Shown one piece after another: positions 1 through 6,652 of a stretch of DNA of 6,943 bases. The position numbers and the translations under genes are program-made. The DNA lies in NCBI GenBank assembly GCA_029879595.1, contig JAOUPZ010000168.1, forward strand, positions 1-6,943, written 5' to 3'. The stretch comes from Deltaproteobacteria bacterium. GTDB lineage: Bacteria > SAR324 > JACQKK01. The notes beneath the pieces were generated by a model that saw only the letters and a program-made list of their open reading frames with translations, was not told the origin of the DNA and made no database searches. The stretch's first letter is position 1, and each line of letters begins with the position of its first letter.

Positions 1-408
1 AATGACCAGGACGAGGCGGAGGATGTATTCCAGCAGGTGTTCCTGAAGCTGCACCGCTATCGGCACAGGTACCGGAGCGAGGTGCCGTTTTTGCCATGGC
101 TGTTCACCATCACCAGGAATGCCATGATCGACCATATCCGCCGGGGGAAAATGGACCGGTGCCGGGCCGGAGATTCCGAGGCCATCCTGGAGAGCCTGGC
201 CGCACCGGCTGAGGAGGGTGCCGACCCGGGGGAGATACTGGCGCAGATGACCTCGTTGAGCGAGAAACAGCGGCAGGTGCTGGAAATGAGATTTCAGCAG
301 GGATGGGATTTTGAGGAAATAGCCGGATATTTTCAAACATCCGCAGTCAATGCCCGCAAGATGGTTTCCCGGGCCATGGCCGCCATAAGAAAGATGAAAC
401 CGTCATGA
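1..408 (+). CDS. ECF-type RNA polymerase sigma factor (5' end outside window)
   Basis: Sigma-70 family, extracytoplasmic-function type, which redirects RNA polymerase to a small set of promoters. The frame is open from base 1, so the true start lies left of the window. The 135 visible residues begin inside region 2: DEAEDVFQQVFLKLHRY (visible residues 4-20) is the core-binding 2.2 helix, and PFLPWLFTITRNAMIDHIRR (29-48) is the region 2.3/2.4 -10 recognition helix. A variable linker (about 50-83) is followed by region 4 (84-132), LSEKQRQVLEMRF through the helix-turn-helix FEEIAGYFQTSAVNARKMVS. There is no region 3, as expected for ECF factors. Typical family members are 170-200 residues, so roughly 40 are missing. 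The TGA stop overlaps the ATG of the next gene (ATGA), which indicates translational coupling. The family call is firm. The ECF subgroup and regulon are not identifiable here. Confidence 0.93.
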   Translation, partial: NDQDEAEDVFQQVFLKLHRYRHRYRSEVPFLPWLFTITRNAMIDHIRRGKMDRCRAGDSEAILESLAAPAEEGADPGEILAQMTSLSEKQRQVLEMRFQQGWDFEEIAGYFQTSAVNARKMVSRAMAAIRKMKPS

Positions 409-947
409 ACAGGAACCAGCAGGATTTCCAGGAGTTCAGCCGTTTCGTGGAATCCACTCCACGGGATACCCGGCCCGCCTGTGACCGGCTGATTGAGGAG
501 CGGGTGCGGCGGGATATCTGTCCGCGCCCTGAGCATATCTGGGTCCGCATGGCGGTTATTCAGGGGGTGGCCGGCGCGGCGTCACTGGCCTTCTGCCCAC
601 AGTTCGGGCTGGGACTGCCTGAGCATGTGCCCTTTCTTCACGCCATTCATCAATCAGCGCCGCTGGGGGTGTTTTACTTTATCTGCGGCATATTGTTCAT
701 GGCCGGGGGGGCTTTGTTGTCCTGCCTGCTGCTGACCCTGGATGAGCGCAGGGTTATCCGCCGCACCCACCCGGTGTTTCACCTCCTGTTCAGTGCGATG
801 TCCTATGGGGCGTTGATGGGGCTGGGCACGGAGGGGTTTGTGCTCCACTCCCTTTTGTGGATCGCCGGGGCCTTCACCGCCAGCGCCGGGCTGTTCGGAG
901 CCGGAGGCGTGCTGCTTACCGCCTGGCGCAGCCAGGGCGTTCAATAG
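405..947 (+). CDS. Four-helix membrane protein, putative anti-sigma factor of the upstream ECF
   Basis: A 180-residue protein whose family I do not recognise with certainty. Residues 1-48 are hydrophilic and probably cytoplasmic. Four hydrophobic segments follow at about 50-70, 88-112, 123-141 and 145-174. The loop 113-122 (DERRVIRRTH) and the N-tail are rich in Arg, so the positive-inside rule puts both ends in the cytoplasm. No HxxxCxxC zinc anti-sigma motif is present, and only C26 and C39 lie in the tail. FCPQF (63-67) in the first helix is a distinctive short motif. The start is the ATG within ATGA overlapping the sigma stop, and translation is probably coupled because only a weak upstream purine stretch is seen. 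ECF genes are very often followed by their membrane-bound anti-sigma, and size, topology and coupling fit that role. This is inference from context, not homology. Confidence 0.8.
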   Translation: MNRNQQDFQEFSRFVESTPRDTRPACDRLIEERVRRDICPRPEHIWVRMAVIQGVAGAASLAFCPQFGLGLPEHVPFLHAIHQSAPLGVFYFICGILFMAGGALLSCLLLTLDERRVIRRTHPVFHLLFSAMSYGALMGLGTEGFVLHSLLWIAGAFTASAGLFGAGGVLLTAWRSQGVQ

Positions 948-976
948 CCTGCTTTGGGGGCGTCTGCCTAAGCAGG

Positions 977-997
977 GCGCCGGTGCGGCGTGTTTTT
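977..997 (+). terminator. Probable intrinsic terminator of the ECF operon
   Basis: CGCCG (978-982), loop GTG and CGGCG (986-990) form a 5-bp GC stem, followed by TG and five T (993-997). It starts 30 bases after the stop of the membrane protein gene. A second 7-bp stem, CCTGCTT/AAGCAGG (948-954 with 970-976), stands just before it and could stack on it. On the opposite strand there is no T run, so it should not terminate fliA transcription. Confidence 0.6.
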
Positions 998-1043
998 CCG
1001 GTGGCGGGGATTTGTAATTGAGCGGTGGGACTGCGGGCCCCCC

Positions 1044-1826
1044 TCAGACGGCCCGTTTTTCCAGCAGTTCGGTAAGCTGCCCGTCGGGCAGGGTGTCTCC
1101 GATGGCGTTTCGCAGGCGCATTATGGCCTGGGTGCGCAGCTGTGAGACCCGGCTTTCGGTGATGTTCATCACCTCGCCGATTTCCTTGAGGTTGAGCCCC
1201 TCGTCGTAGTACAGGGACAACAGGAGCTGCTCGCGGTCCGGCAGTTCCCTGATGGCCTGGGCCAGACGTTTTTTCATGTCGCTCAGCGAAAGCGTTTCCA
1301 GCGGGTCGCCGGCCTGGGGATCGGCCAGTACGTCGTGTATGTCGCCATGGTCCCCGTCGGAATCGCGGTGGCCCAGGTCCTCGATGGATAGCAGGTTGAC
1401 GGCCTTGGACTTGAGCAACAGTTCCCGGTACTCGTTCAGGGAAAGCCCCAGCCGAACCGCAATCTCTTCCTCAAACGGTGCCCGGCCCAGTTCGTAGCTT
1501 AACTCCTTGTTGGCTCTTCCCACGCGGTCGGCGTTTTCGCGCACCGAACGGGGGACCCAGTCGGTGGCCCGCAGGTCGTCCAGCATGGCTCCCTTGATGC
1601 GAAACTCCGCATAGGTGCGGAACTGCGCCTCGCGGCCCGGATCGAATTTTTCCAGGGCGTCCAGCAGACCGATCATACCGGCCTGCACCAGGTCCTCGCG
1701 GTCCAGGTTTGCCGGCAGACGGGCCGCCAGCTTGTTGGCGATCTGGCGCACCACGGGCGCGTATTCCAGCGCCACCTCGTCCCGGGTTTTCCCCTGGTAT
1801 GCCTTTAGCGCATAGGGGTTGTTCAT
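1044..1826 (-). CDS. fliA: RNA polymerase sigma-28 factor for flagellar operons
   Basis: FliA (sigma-28, sigma F) directs RNA polymerase to late flagellar promoters such as those of flagellin, motor and chemotaxis genes. The protein is 260 residues, near the usual 235-260. Region 2 spans about 21-92, with DLVQAGMIGLLDALEKFDP (45-63) and FRTYAEFRIKGAMLDDLR (69-86). Region 3 spans 94-150 (RSVRENADRVGRANKELSYELGR). Region 4 spans 185-243, with LPDREQLLLSLYYDEGLNLKEIG and the helix-turn-helix NITESRVSQLRTQAIMRLR (221-239). Retention of region 3 separates it from ECF factors. The ATG has a good ribosome site, AGGGAG, six bases upstream. It is last in the flagellar block, 204 bp after flhG. No FlgM anti-sigma gene is in the window. 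No terminator is seen on its strand before the convergent ECF operon. Confidence 0.97.
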   Translation of the reverse strand: MNNPYALKAYQGKTRDEVALEYAPVVRQIANKLAARLPANLDREDLVQAGMIGLLDALEKFDPGREAQFRTYAEFRIKGAMLDDLRATDWVPRSVRENADRVGRANKELSYELGRAPFEEEIAVRLGLSLNEYRELLLKSKAVNLLSIEDLGHRDSDGDHGDIHDVLADPQAGDPLETLSLSDMKKRLAQAIRELPDREQLLLSLYYDEGLNLKEIGEVMNITESRVSQLRTQAIMRLRNAIGDTLPDGQLTELLEKRAV

Positions 1827-1957
1827 TCAGGTCTCCCTGTGGATCCTTGCCACACCCGCCCGGAGTTCCTTTTCCGGGCCCGCCGCGGCGGCGCAACCGC
1901 CCCGGTGGTGAGGAAAATCAAGACCGCGGACGCCTTCCCGGCGTCCTGTTCATACAT
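1823..1957 (-). CDS. Doubtful 44-codon ORF overlapping the fliA start
   Basis: An ATG at 1957 opens a 44-residue frame (MYEQDAGKASAVLIFLTTG and a basic C-terminal half) whose TGA stop overlaps the fliA ATG as ATGA, the arrangement expected of a coupled leader peptide. Against it: the ribosome site is poor (GGGA nine bases upstream), the frame runs through the terminator-like hairpin at 1922-1968, and its composition is that of GC-rich non-coding DNA. I recognise no family. It is recorded because of the exact overlap, and is more likely chance than gene. Confidence 0.15.
   Translation of the reverse strand: MYEQDAGKASAVLIFLTTGAVAPPRRARKRNSGRVWQGSTGRPE
1833..1854 (-). promoter_or_regulatory. 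fliA ribosome binding site with abutting small hairpin
   Basis: On the minus strand AGGGAG (1838-1833) lies six bases before the fliA ATG and is the best ribosome site in the block. Immediately 5' of it TGTGG (1854-1850) and CCACA (1842-1838) can form a 5-bp stem with a seven-base loop whose last base is the first A of the ribosome site. Any effect on ribosome access is inference. Confidence 0.5.
1858..1891 (-). other. GC-rich stem structures in the fliA leader
   Basis: GCCCGGA (1879-1873 on the minus strand) and TCCGGGC (1864-1858) form a 7-bp stem around an eight-base A-rich loop. Just upstream, 1880-1891 is a perfect 12-bp palindrome, CCGCCGCGGCGG. Both lie between the terminator-like hairpin after flhG and the fliA ribosome site. 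They are visible as sequence symmetry. A regulatory role is not shown. Confidence 0.4.
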
Positions 1958-1968
1958 TGGAAGCGGTC
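1914..1968 (-). terminator. Terminator-like composite hairpin after flhG
   Basis: Read on the minus strand, GACCGC (1968-1963) pairs with GCGGTC (1927-1922), and GGACGCC (1946-1940) pairs with GGCGTCC (1934-1928). The two 3' arms are adjacent, giving a 13-base continuous strand. The 5' arms are separated by a 16-base bulge. The tail reads TTGATTTT (1921-1914). It starts 62 bases after the flhG stop. It could terminate or attenuate transcription before fliA. The interrupted T run makes full termination uncertain. Confidence 0.4.
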
Positions 1969-2030
1969 CCGCGGGTGGTCCGGATGCCCATCGTTCGAGC
2001 CTCCAGACTTCCCTGGTGGACCGGTCCGTA

Positions 2031-3008
2031 CTATTTCACCTTCTTCCAATGCAATAAGCGGTCCCAAAAACCATTCGGGCCGGTATTTTTTTCGGGAGCT
2101 CCGAAGCTGCCGGGGGAGTGCAGGGTGCCGGACCCGTCCAGGAGGGCGGCAGTTTCGCGGAACGCGCGCGCCGCGGGGGAGGAGGGATATGATTCCACCA
2201 GGGGGGATTGCCGGCGGACGGCGCGGTGGATGTTTTCATCAAAGGGGATCGCCCCCAGGAACTCCAGCTGCACCCGGAGAAATTCATCGCAGACCTTTTT
2301 CAGCCGGTTGTAGACCGAGCGTCCATCCGCCTCGGTGCGGACCGAATTGGCGATCAGCTTGAACTCCCGGACGTGGTACTTGATGGAAAGCAGCTTCATC
2401 AGGGCATAGGCGTCCGTGATGGAGGTGGGCTCGGCGGTGGCCACCACCACCACCTCGTTGGCCGAAGCGTTGAAGCGCAGCACATTGGAGGAAATTCCCG
2501 CCCCGGTGTCAATGAACAGATAGTCCATCTCTTCGTCGATACGGCTCATCTCGCGGAACAGGTGCATCTGTTCCTCGAAGCTCATCTCGGACATTTCACT
2601 GATACCGGAGGAGGAGGGCAGGATTTTAAGGTTCCGCGGCCCGGTAAGCACCACGTCCTTTATATCCACCTGCCCCATCATGACGTGTTCCAGGGTGTGA
2701 ACCGGGCTCAGTCCCAGCAGGACGTCCAGGTTGGCCAGCCCCATGTCGGCGTCCAGCAGGAACACCCGGCGGCCCATGGCCAATAGGGACAGGGACAGGT
2801 TCAGCACCACGTTGGACTTGCCAACCCCGCCCTTGCCGCTGGTGATGGAGATTACCCTCATCCGGTTAGCGGTCAGCCTGGCCGCCGGCTGCCGGGGCAG
2901 GCCTGCTTTGGAAGAACCGTCCGGCCCTTGCGGCCCGTCCTGGTTCCTGCGCTGGGATTCGGGGCGGCGCTGCCCCGCCATCCGGCGAAGTGTGTTGGCT
3001 TGATCCAT
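2031..3008 (-). CDS. flhG: MinD-like ATPase controlling flagellar number
   Basis: FlhG (FleN, YlxH) is a SIMIBI-class ATPase that limits flagellar number and stimulates the GTPase of FlhF. The protein is 325 residues. Residues 1-11, MDQANTLRRMA, match the DQAxxLR activation helix that contacts FlhF. A polar linker (12-49) follows. The ATPase core begins at 50, with the deviant Walker A KGGVGKS (59-65, signature Lys59), DADMGLANLD (86-95) and the switch II motif DTGAG (167-171). The C-terminus GFWDRLLHWKKVK (313-325) is an amphipathic, basic helix like the MinD membrane-targeting sequence. The ATG at 3008 gives the canonical N-terminus. Its ribosome site is modest (GGGG about 9 bases upstream), next to a hairpin. 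It lies between flhF, its GTPase partner, and fliA. In some bacteria FlhG also antagonises the FleQ/FlrA activator, which is not present here. Confidence 0.95.
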   Translation of the reverse strand: MDQANTLRRMAGQRRPESQRRNQDGPQGPDGSSKAGLPRQPAARLTANRMRVISITSGKGGVGKSNVVLNLSLSLLAMGRRVFLLDADMGLANLDVLLGLSPVHTLEHVMMGQVDIKDVVLTGPRNLKILPSSSGISEMSEMSFEEQMHLFREMSRIDEEMDYLFIDTGAGISSNVLRFNASANEVVVVATAEPTSITDAYALMKLLSIKYHVREFKLIANSVRTEADGRSVYNRLKKVCDEFLRVQLEFLGAIPFDENIHRAVRRQSPLVESYPSSPAARAFRETAALLDGSGTLHSPGSFGAPEKNTGPNGFWDRLLHWKKVK

Positions 3009-3021
3009 TTTTAGTTGCCCC

Positions 3022-3094
3022 GCCGGCCTGATGCTCCGGCCGTGCTCCCTGCGTCAGGGACGTTGAATGTTTGGAGCCTTGTGCTTCAGGCTCC
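3022..3094 (-). other. Three consecutive hairpins between flhF and flhG
   Basis: Within 73 bases are three inverted repeats: GGAGCCT/AGGCTCC (3073-3079 with 3088-3094, loop 8, holding part of the flhF stop codon), TCCCTG/CAGGGA (3046-3051 with 3055-3060, loop 3) and GCCGG/CCGGC (3022-3026 with 3036-3040, loop 9), the last a few bases from the flhG ribosome site. None is followed by a T run on the minus strand, so they are not typical terminators. They could stabilise or process the mRNA, or tune flhG translation. Confidence 0.5.
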
Positions 3095-4369
3095 TGCGAT
3101 ATCAAGCATCAGGTCCACCATCCGTTCCCTGGTGGCGACCTCAATGTCTTCCGGCACCTTCTGCCCCGTGGTCAGATAACCAAAGGGCATCTTGAACCGG
3201 ATCGCGTGATTGAACAGCGACCCGAAGGTCGTGCTTTCGTCCAGCTTGGTGAAGCATACGCTGGACAGGGGAAGCTCCCCGAACCTGCGCGTGGTGTCTG
3301 TGATGTCTGAATCCTTGGTGGTCGCGCTGAGGCACAGCATCAGCTCCAGGCCCTGGGCCTTTCCGAACAGTTCGCGAAGCTCCTCGATCTGTCTGTCGTC
3401 GCGCTGGGACCGCCCTGCGGTGTCGATGAACAGGCAGTCGAAATCCCGGTGTGTTTCCAGGGTCTCGGCCAGTTCAGCGCCATTGCGGGCCACCGTCACG
3501 GGCAGGTCCATGATCTTGCCATAGACCTTGAGCTGTTCCACCGCGGCGATGCGGAATGTGTCCACGGTGATCAGCCCCACTTTCAGGTTGTTTTTCAGGG
3601 CCTGCTCGCTGGCCAGCTTGGCCAGCGTGGTGGTCTTGCCCACTCCGGTGGGACCAACCAGGGCCACCGTCTTGAGTTTTCCCTTTTCCGGCGTGATTCC
3701 CCCGGTGATTTTAAGAATCTTCATCATCATCCGGGCCAGGAAAATCTTCACATAGCTGAAGTCTTCCAGTTCCTTGGGGGGTATGTTCTTGGCGGCCTCG
3801 TTGACCATGCGCCGGGCGAATTTTTCCTCCATGCCGCCAAATAGCAGCTGCTGGTAGAGCACGATCAGATTTTCCGGCAGATCTTCCGGGGTCCCGCCCA
3901 TGGCCTGCCGGGACAGCATCTGCAAATGCTGGCGGAGTTCCCCCAACTCGGAACGCATGCTGGACAGGGTGCGTTCCTCGCGCAGCAGGCTGCGCTGGGT
4001 GTCTCCCACATTGCCCAGAATCTCCTTCATCTCGTGTATGTCGTCCTGGAGTGGGGCCAGCAACTGCTGTGTTTCCAGGCGGGTCTTGTTGATGACCTCG
4101 CTCAGGGCGTCATCGTACTGCCCGCTGCCCCTGGGCCTTCCCAGGGCCGCCATCCGGGGTTTCTGGGCGGCCTGGGGCCGGGGCTCCGGCTGGGCTTCTG
4201 TCTCCAGGGCGGCGGTGACCTCCAGCATGGGTTTGCCGAACAGTCCGAAGGTGCCGCCGGGGCTGCGCACCTGGCGGGTGGAAAGAATAATGGCGTCATG
4301 GCCCAGGTCTTCCTTGACCTTCTGCAGGGCCTCGGCCATGTCAGCGCCTCGATACCTTTTTACTTGCAT
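3086..4369 (-). CDS. flhF: SRP-type GTPase FlhF, flagellar placement
   Basis: FlhF is the third SRP-family GTPase, after Ffh and FtsY. It marks the site of flagellar assembly at the cell pole. The protein is 427 residues. Residues 1-56 are the conserved B-domain start (MQVKRYRGADMAEALQKVKEDLG), then a Pro/Arg/Gln-rich linker (57-82), a coiled-coil-like helical stretch (about 85-155), the N domain (about 160-225) and the G domain (233-424). Visible GTPase motifs are G1 GPTGVGKT (239-246), G2 DTFRIAAVEQL (270-280), G3 DTAGR (316-320) and G4 TKLD (374-377). The late motif TTGQKVPEDI (400-409) is typical. All key residues are intact. The ATG is 48 bp after flhA. The GGGAAGGG run directly abuts it, closer than an ideal ribosome site, but MQVKR is the canonical FlhF start, so the call stands. 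Its partner FlhG follows. Confidence 0.97.
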   Translation of the reverse strand: MQVKRYRGADMAEALQKVKEDLGHDAIILSTRQVRSPGGTFGLFGKPMLEVTAALETEAQPEPRPQAAQKPRMAALGRPRGSGQYDDALSEVINKTRLETQQLLAPLQDDIHEMKEILGNVGDTQRSLLREERTLSSMRSELGELRQHLQMLSRQAMGGTPEDLPENLIVLYQQLLFGGMEEKFARRMVNEAAKNIPPKELEDFSYVKIFLARMMMKILKITGGITPEKGKLKTVALVGPTGVGKTTTLAKLASEQALKNNLKVGLITVDTFRIAAVEQLKVYGKIMDLPVTVARNGAELAETLETHRDFDCLFIDTAGRSQRDDRQIEELRELFGKAQGLELMLCLSATTKDSDITDTTRRFGELPLSSVCFTKLDESTTFGSLFNHAIRFKMPFGYLTTGQKVPEDIEVATRERMVDLMLDIAGA

Positions 4370-4417
4370 CCCTTCCCGTATGTTCTTGGGGGAGCCATTC
4401 CCTGTGCTCCTCCCGGG

Positions 4418-6508
4418 TTATCCGATTATCCCCAGTGATTCGATCCTCACGTCGTTGGATATTTCGTTATGAGAGAGAACCACCAGATTGGGAATGAATC
4501 TGTCCGTAAGTTTTTTCACATGCGGACGGATCAGTGGAGAGCATAACAGTATGGGCTGATAGTTGCCCACAGAAAATTTTTCCATATGACCTTCTATGGT
4601 CTGGATGATGTTCTGGGCCGAATCGGGATCCAGCCCCAGGTAGGTGCCCTGGGACGTGGTCTGCAGGGAGTTGGCCAGCTGGTCCTCCACCTCCTGCGAA
4701 AGGGCCATCAGGGGCAGCGTTCCATCGGGTGTCTGATATTGCCTAGTTATGGTCCGCGACATGTTCTGGCGTGTGTATTCTGTCAGCAGTTCCGGGTCCT
4801 TGGTAACCCCTCCCATGTCGGCCAGGGTCTCCAGGATGGTGTGCATATCCCGTATGGAGACCATTTCGGAAAGCAGGTTCTGCAGTACCTTTTGTACCTG
4901 CCCCAGGGAAAGGATTCCCGGCATCAGTTCCTCCACAACCTTGGGCTCGTTTTTGGCGAAGTTGTCCAGCAGGCGCTGTGTTTCCTGGCGTCCCAGAAAC
5001 TCCGGGGCATGTCGCTTCACCACCTCGATCAGGTGGGTGGAGACCACGGTGGGCAGGTCGACCACGGTATAGCCGGAGATCTGCGCCCGGTCCTGGTCTT
5101 CCGGGTTTATCCACAGGGCGGGCAGGCCAAAAGCCGGCTCGATGGTGTCGATGCCGGTGATTTCCTGCTCCACCTCGCCGGCCTTCATGGCCAAAAAGTG
5201 CCCCATCATCACCTCGCCGGTACCCACTTCCACGCCGTTTATAATAATGGAATAGGCTCCCGGAGCCAGCTCCAGGTTGTCCTTGATATGAATGGGGGGG
5301 ACGATGAATCCCATCTCCAGGGCGATCTGGCGGCGGATGGACTTGATCCTTTCCAGAAGCTCGCCGTCCTGCTCGGCGTCCACAAGGGGTATCAGCCCGT
5401 AGCCCATCTCCAGTCCCAGGCGGTCAATGGGCAGCATGGCCTCGATGTCTTCCGGCGTATCCTCGGCCACCTGCGCCGCCTCGACCAGGGCCTGCTCTGC
5501 TTCCTCCTCGGCCGCCTGCTCCCTGCTGCGGTATAGCGCAAAGGCCAGGGAGCCGATGCCCCCCGCAACCAGAAACATGGGCAGGGTGGGCATGCCGGGA
5601 ATGAGGGCGAAGACCAGGATCACCGAGGCGGCCACCACCAGGGCCCGGGAGTTGCCCAGCAGCTGCTTTCTCAGATTTTCCGACAGGGCCTCGTCAATGG
5701 AGGCCTTGGTGACGGCGATACCGGCGGCTACCGAGACGATCAGCGCCGGCATCTGGGATACCAGGCCGTCGCCCACGGTCAGCACGGTGAAGGTGTTCAG
5801 GGCCATGCCGATGTCCATATCGTACTGGAACACCCCGATGACCAGCCCGCCTACGATGTTGACCGCGGTTATCAAAAGGCCGGCGATGGCGTCGCCGCGG
5901 ACGAACTTGCTGGCACCGTCCATGGCCCCGTAGAAATCCGCCTCCTGCTGGATCCTCCCCCGGCGATACTTGGCCTCGGACTCATCGATGATTCCGGCGT
6001 TGAGGTCCGCATCGATGGCCATCTGCTTGCCGGGCATGGCATCCAGGGTGAACCGCGCCGCCACTTCCGCGATGCGGCCCGCGCCCTTGGTGATGACCAC
6101 GAAGTTGATCAGGACCAGAATCAGGAAGATTATGATGCCGACTATGTAGTTGCCACCCACCACGAAGCCCCCGAAGGCCTGGATCACATTGCCGGCGGCG
6201 CTGAGGCCCTCGTTGCCGTTGCCCAGGATCAGCCGGGTGGAGGCCACGTTGAGCGAAAGCCTGTACAGGGTGGATATGAGAAGTACGGAGGGGAATGATG
6301 AGAAGTCCAGCGGATGCACTGTAAACAGCGACACGAACAGGATCAGCACGCTGACGGCGATGCTGATGGCCAGCAGGATATCCAAAGCCAGGGGCATCAG
6401 TGGCAGGACCAGCACCATGATGATGCTGACCACGCTCACCGCGAGCATGATGTCCGTTGTGCGCGATGCGCTGGCGGGCACCATAGAGCTTGTCGCTTGA
6501 GTTGCCAT
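4418..6508 (-). CDS. flhA: Flagellar type III export gate protein FlhA
   Basis: FlhA forms the nonameric export ring of the flagellar type III secretion apparatus in the inner membrane and uses proton motive force. The protein is 696 residues, the usual length. Eight hydrophobic segments lie in residues 21-327. The FHIPEP-family region is clear: LYRLSLNVASTRLILGNGNE (81-100), then GAGRIAEVAARFTLDAMPGKQM (142-163). FVRGDAIAG (202-210) matches the region holding the functionally important Asp208 of Salmonella FlhA. An acidic Ala/Glu-rich linker (330-358) leads to the cytoplasmic docking domain (361-696), which ends SLGIIG. An in-frame TAG nine bases before the ATG fixes the upstream limit. The ribosome site is weak (AGG nine bases away). 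It lies 194 bp after flhB and probably has its own promoter in that gap. Confidence 0.98.
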   Translation of the reverse strand: MATQATSSMVPASASRTTDIMLAVSVVSIIMVLVLPLMPLALDILLAISIAVSVLILFVSLFTVHPLDFSSFPSVLLISTLYRLSLNVASTRLILGNGNEGLSAAGNVIQAFGGFVVGGNYIVGIIIFLILVLINFVVITKGAGRIAEVAARFTLDAMPGKQMAIDADLNAGIIDESEAKYRRGRIQQEADFYGAMDGASKFVRGDAIAGLLITAVNIVGGLVIGVFQYDMDIGMALNTFTVLTVGDGLVSQMPALIVSVAAGIAVTKASIDEALSENLRKQLLGNSRALVVAASVILVFALIPGMPTLPMFLVAGGIGSLAFALYRSREQAAEEEAEQALVEAAQVAEDTPEDIEAMLPIDRLGLEMGYGLIPLVDAEQDGELLERIKSIRRQIALEMGFIVPPIHIKDNLELAPGAYSIIINGVEVGTGEVMMGHFLAMKAGEVEQEITGIDTIEPAFGLPALWINPEDQDRAQISGYTVVDLPTVVSTHLIEVVKRHAPEFLGRQETQRLLDNFAKNEPKVVEELMPGILSLGQVQKVLQNLLSEMVSIRDMHTILETLADMGGVTKDPELLTEYTRQNMSRTITRQYQTPDGTLPLMALSQEVEDQLANSLQTTSQGTYLGLDPDSAQNIIQTIEGHMEKFSVGNYQPILLCSPLIRPHVKKLTDRFIPNLVVLSHNEISNDVRIESLGIIG

Positions 6509-6619
6509 CCGGTTCTACCTGGGCCGTGCCAATCCTTGGCTGTTCCTTGGCGTATACCTGCTGGTTTCTGTTCTTCCCTGAAGCCGGATCACCGTTGAAA
6601 GCGTCCAAGCGTGACAACC

Positions 6620-6650
6620 GGCCGGCGCCGTTTTTGTCAAGGCCGGCGCC
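6620..6650. repeat. 10-bp direct repeat at 21-bp period in the flhA leader
   Basis: GGCCGGCGCC occurs at 6620-6629 and again at 6641-6650, exact in all ten positions and offset by 21 bp, about two helical turns. Each copy contains the palindromes GCCGGC and GGCGCC, so transcripts can also fold copy to copy. The repeat lies just downstream of the predicted flhA promoter. No known binding protein is identified. Confidence 0.6.
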
Positions 6651-6652
6651 TA

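Noticed and set aside
2208..2786. A 192-codon open frame on the plus strand opposite flhG
   Set aside because: It is a shadow of the FlhG ATPase gene, and its His-rich runs come from reverse-reading Val/Ala codons of the conserved core.
3073..3094. Hairpin at the end of flhF as an intrinsic terminator
   Set aside because: The minus-strand sequence after the stem (AAACATTC) has no T run, so it does not fit a rho-independent terminator.
4586..5536. A 316-codon open frame on the plus strand opposite flhA
   Set aside because: It is antisense to a complete, highly conserved flhA and has a His/Gln/Gly-rich composition typical of shadow frames in GC-rich DNA.
6513..6531. Sigma-54-like -24 box TGGCACG on the minus strand just before flhA
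   Set aside because: The -24 half is perfect, but the -12 position reads AGGTA rather than TTGCA, and the start site would fall on the flhA ATG itself.
6540..6650. Possible cyclic-di-GMP riboswitch in the flhA leader
   Set aside because: A few short segments (CACGC, GGACGC, CCGGC) recall the class I motif, but the conserved GCACAGGGCAAACC arm and the receptor helices are missing.
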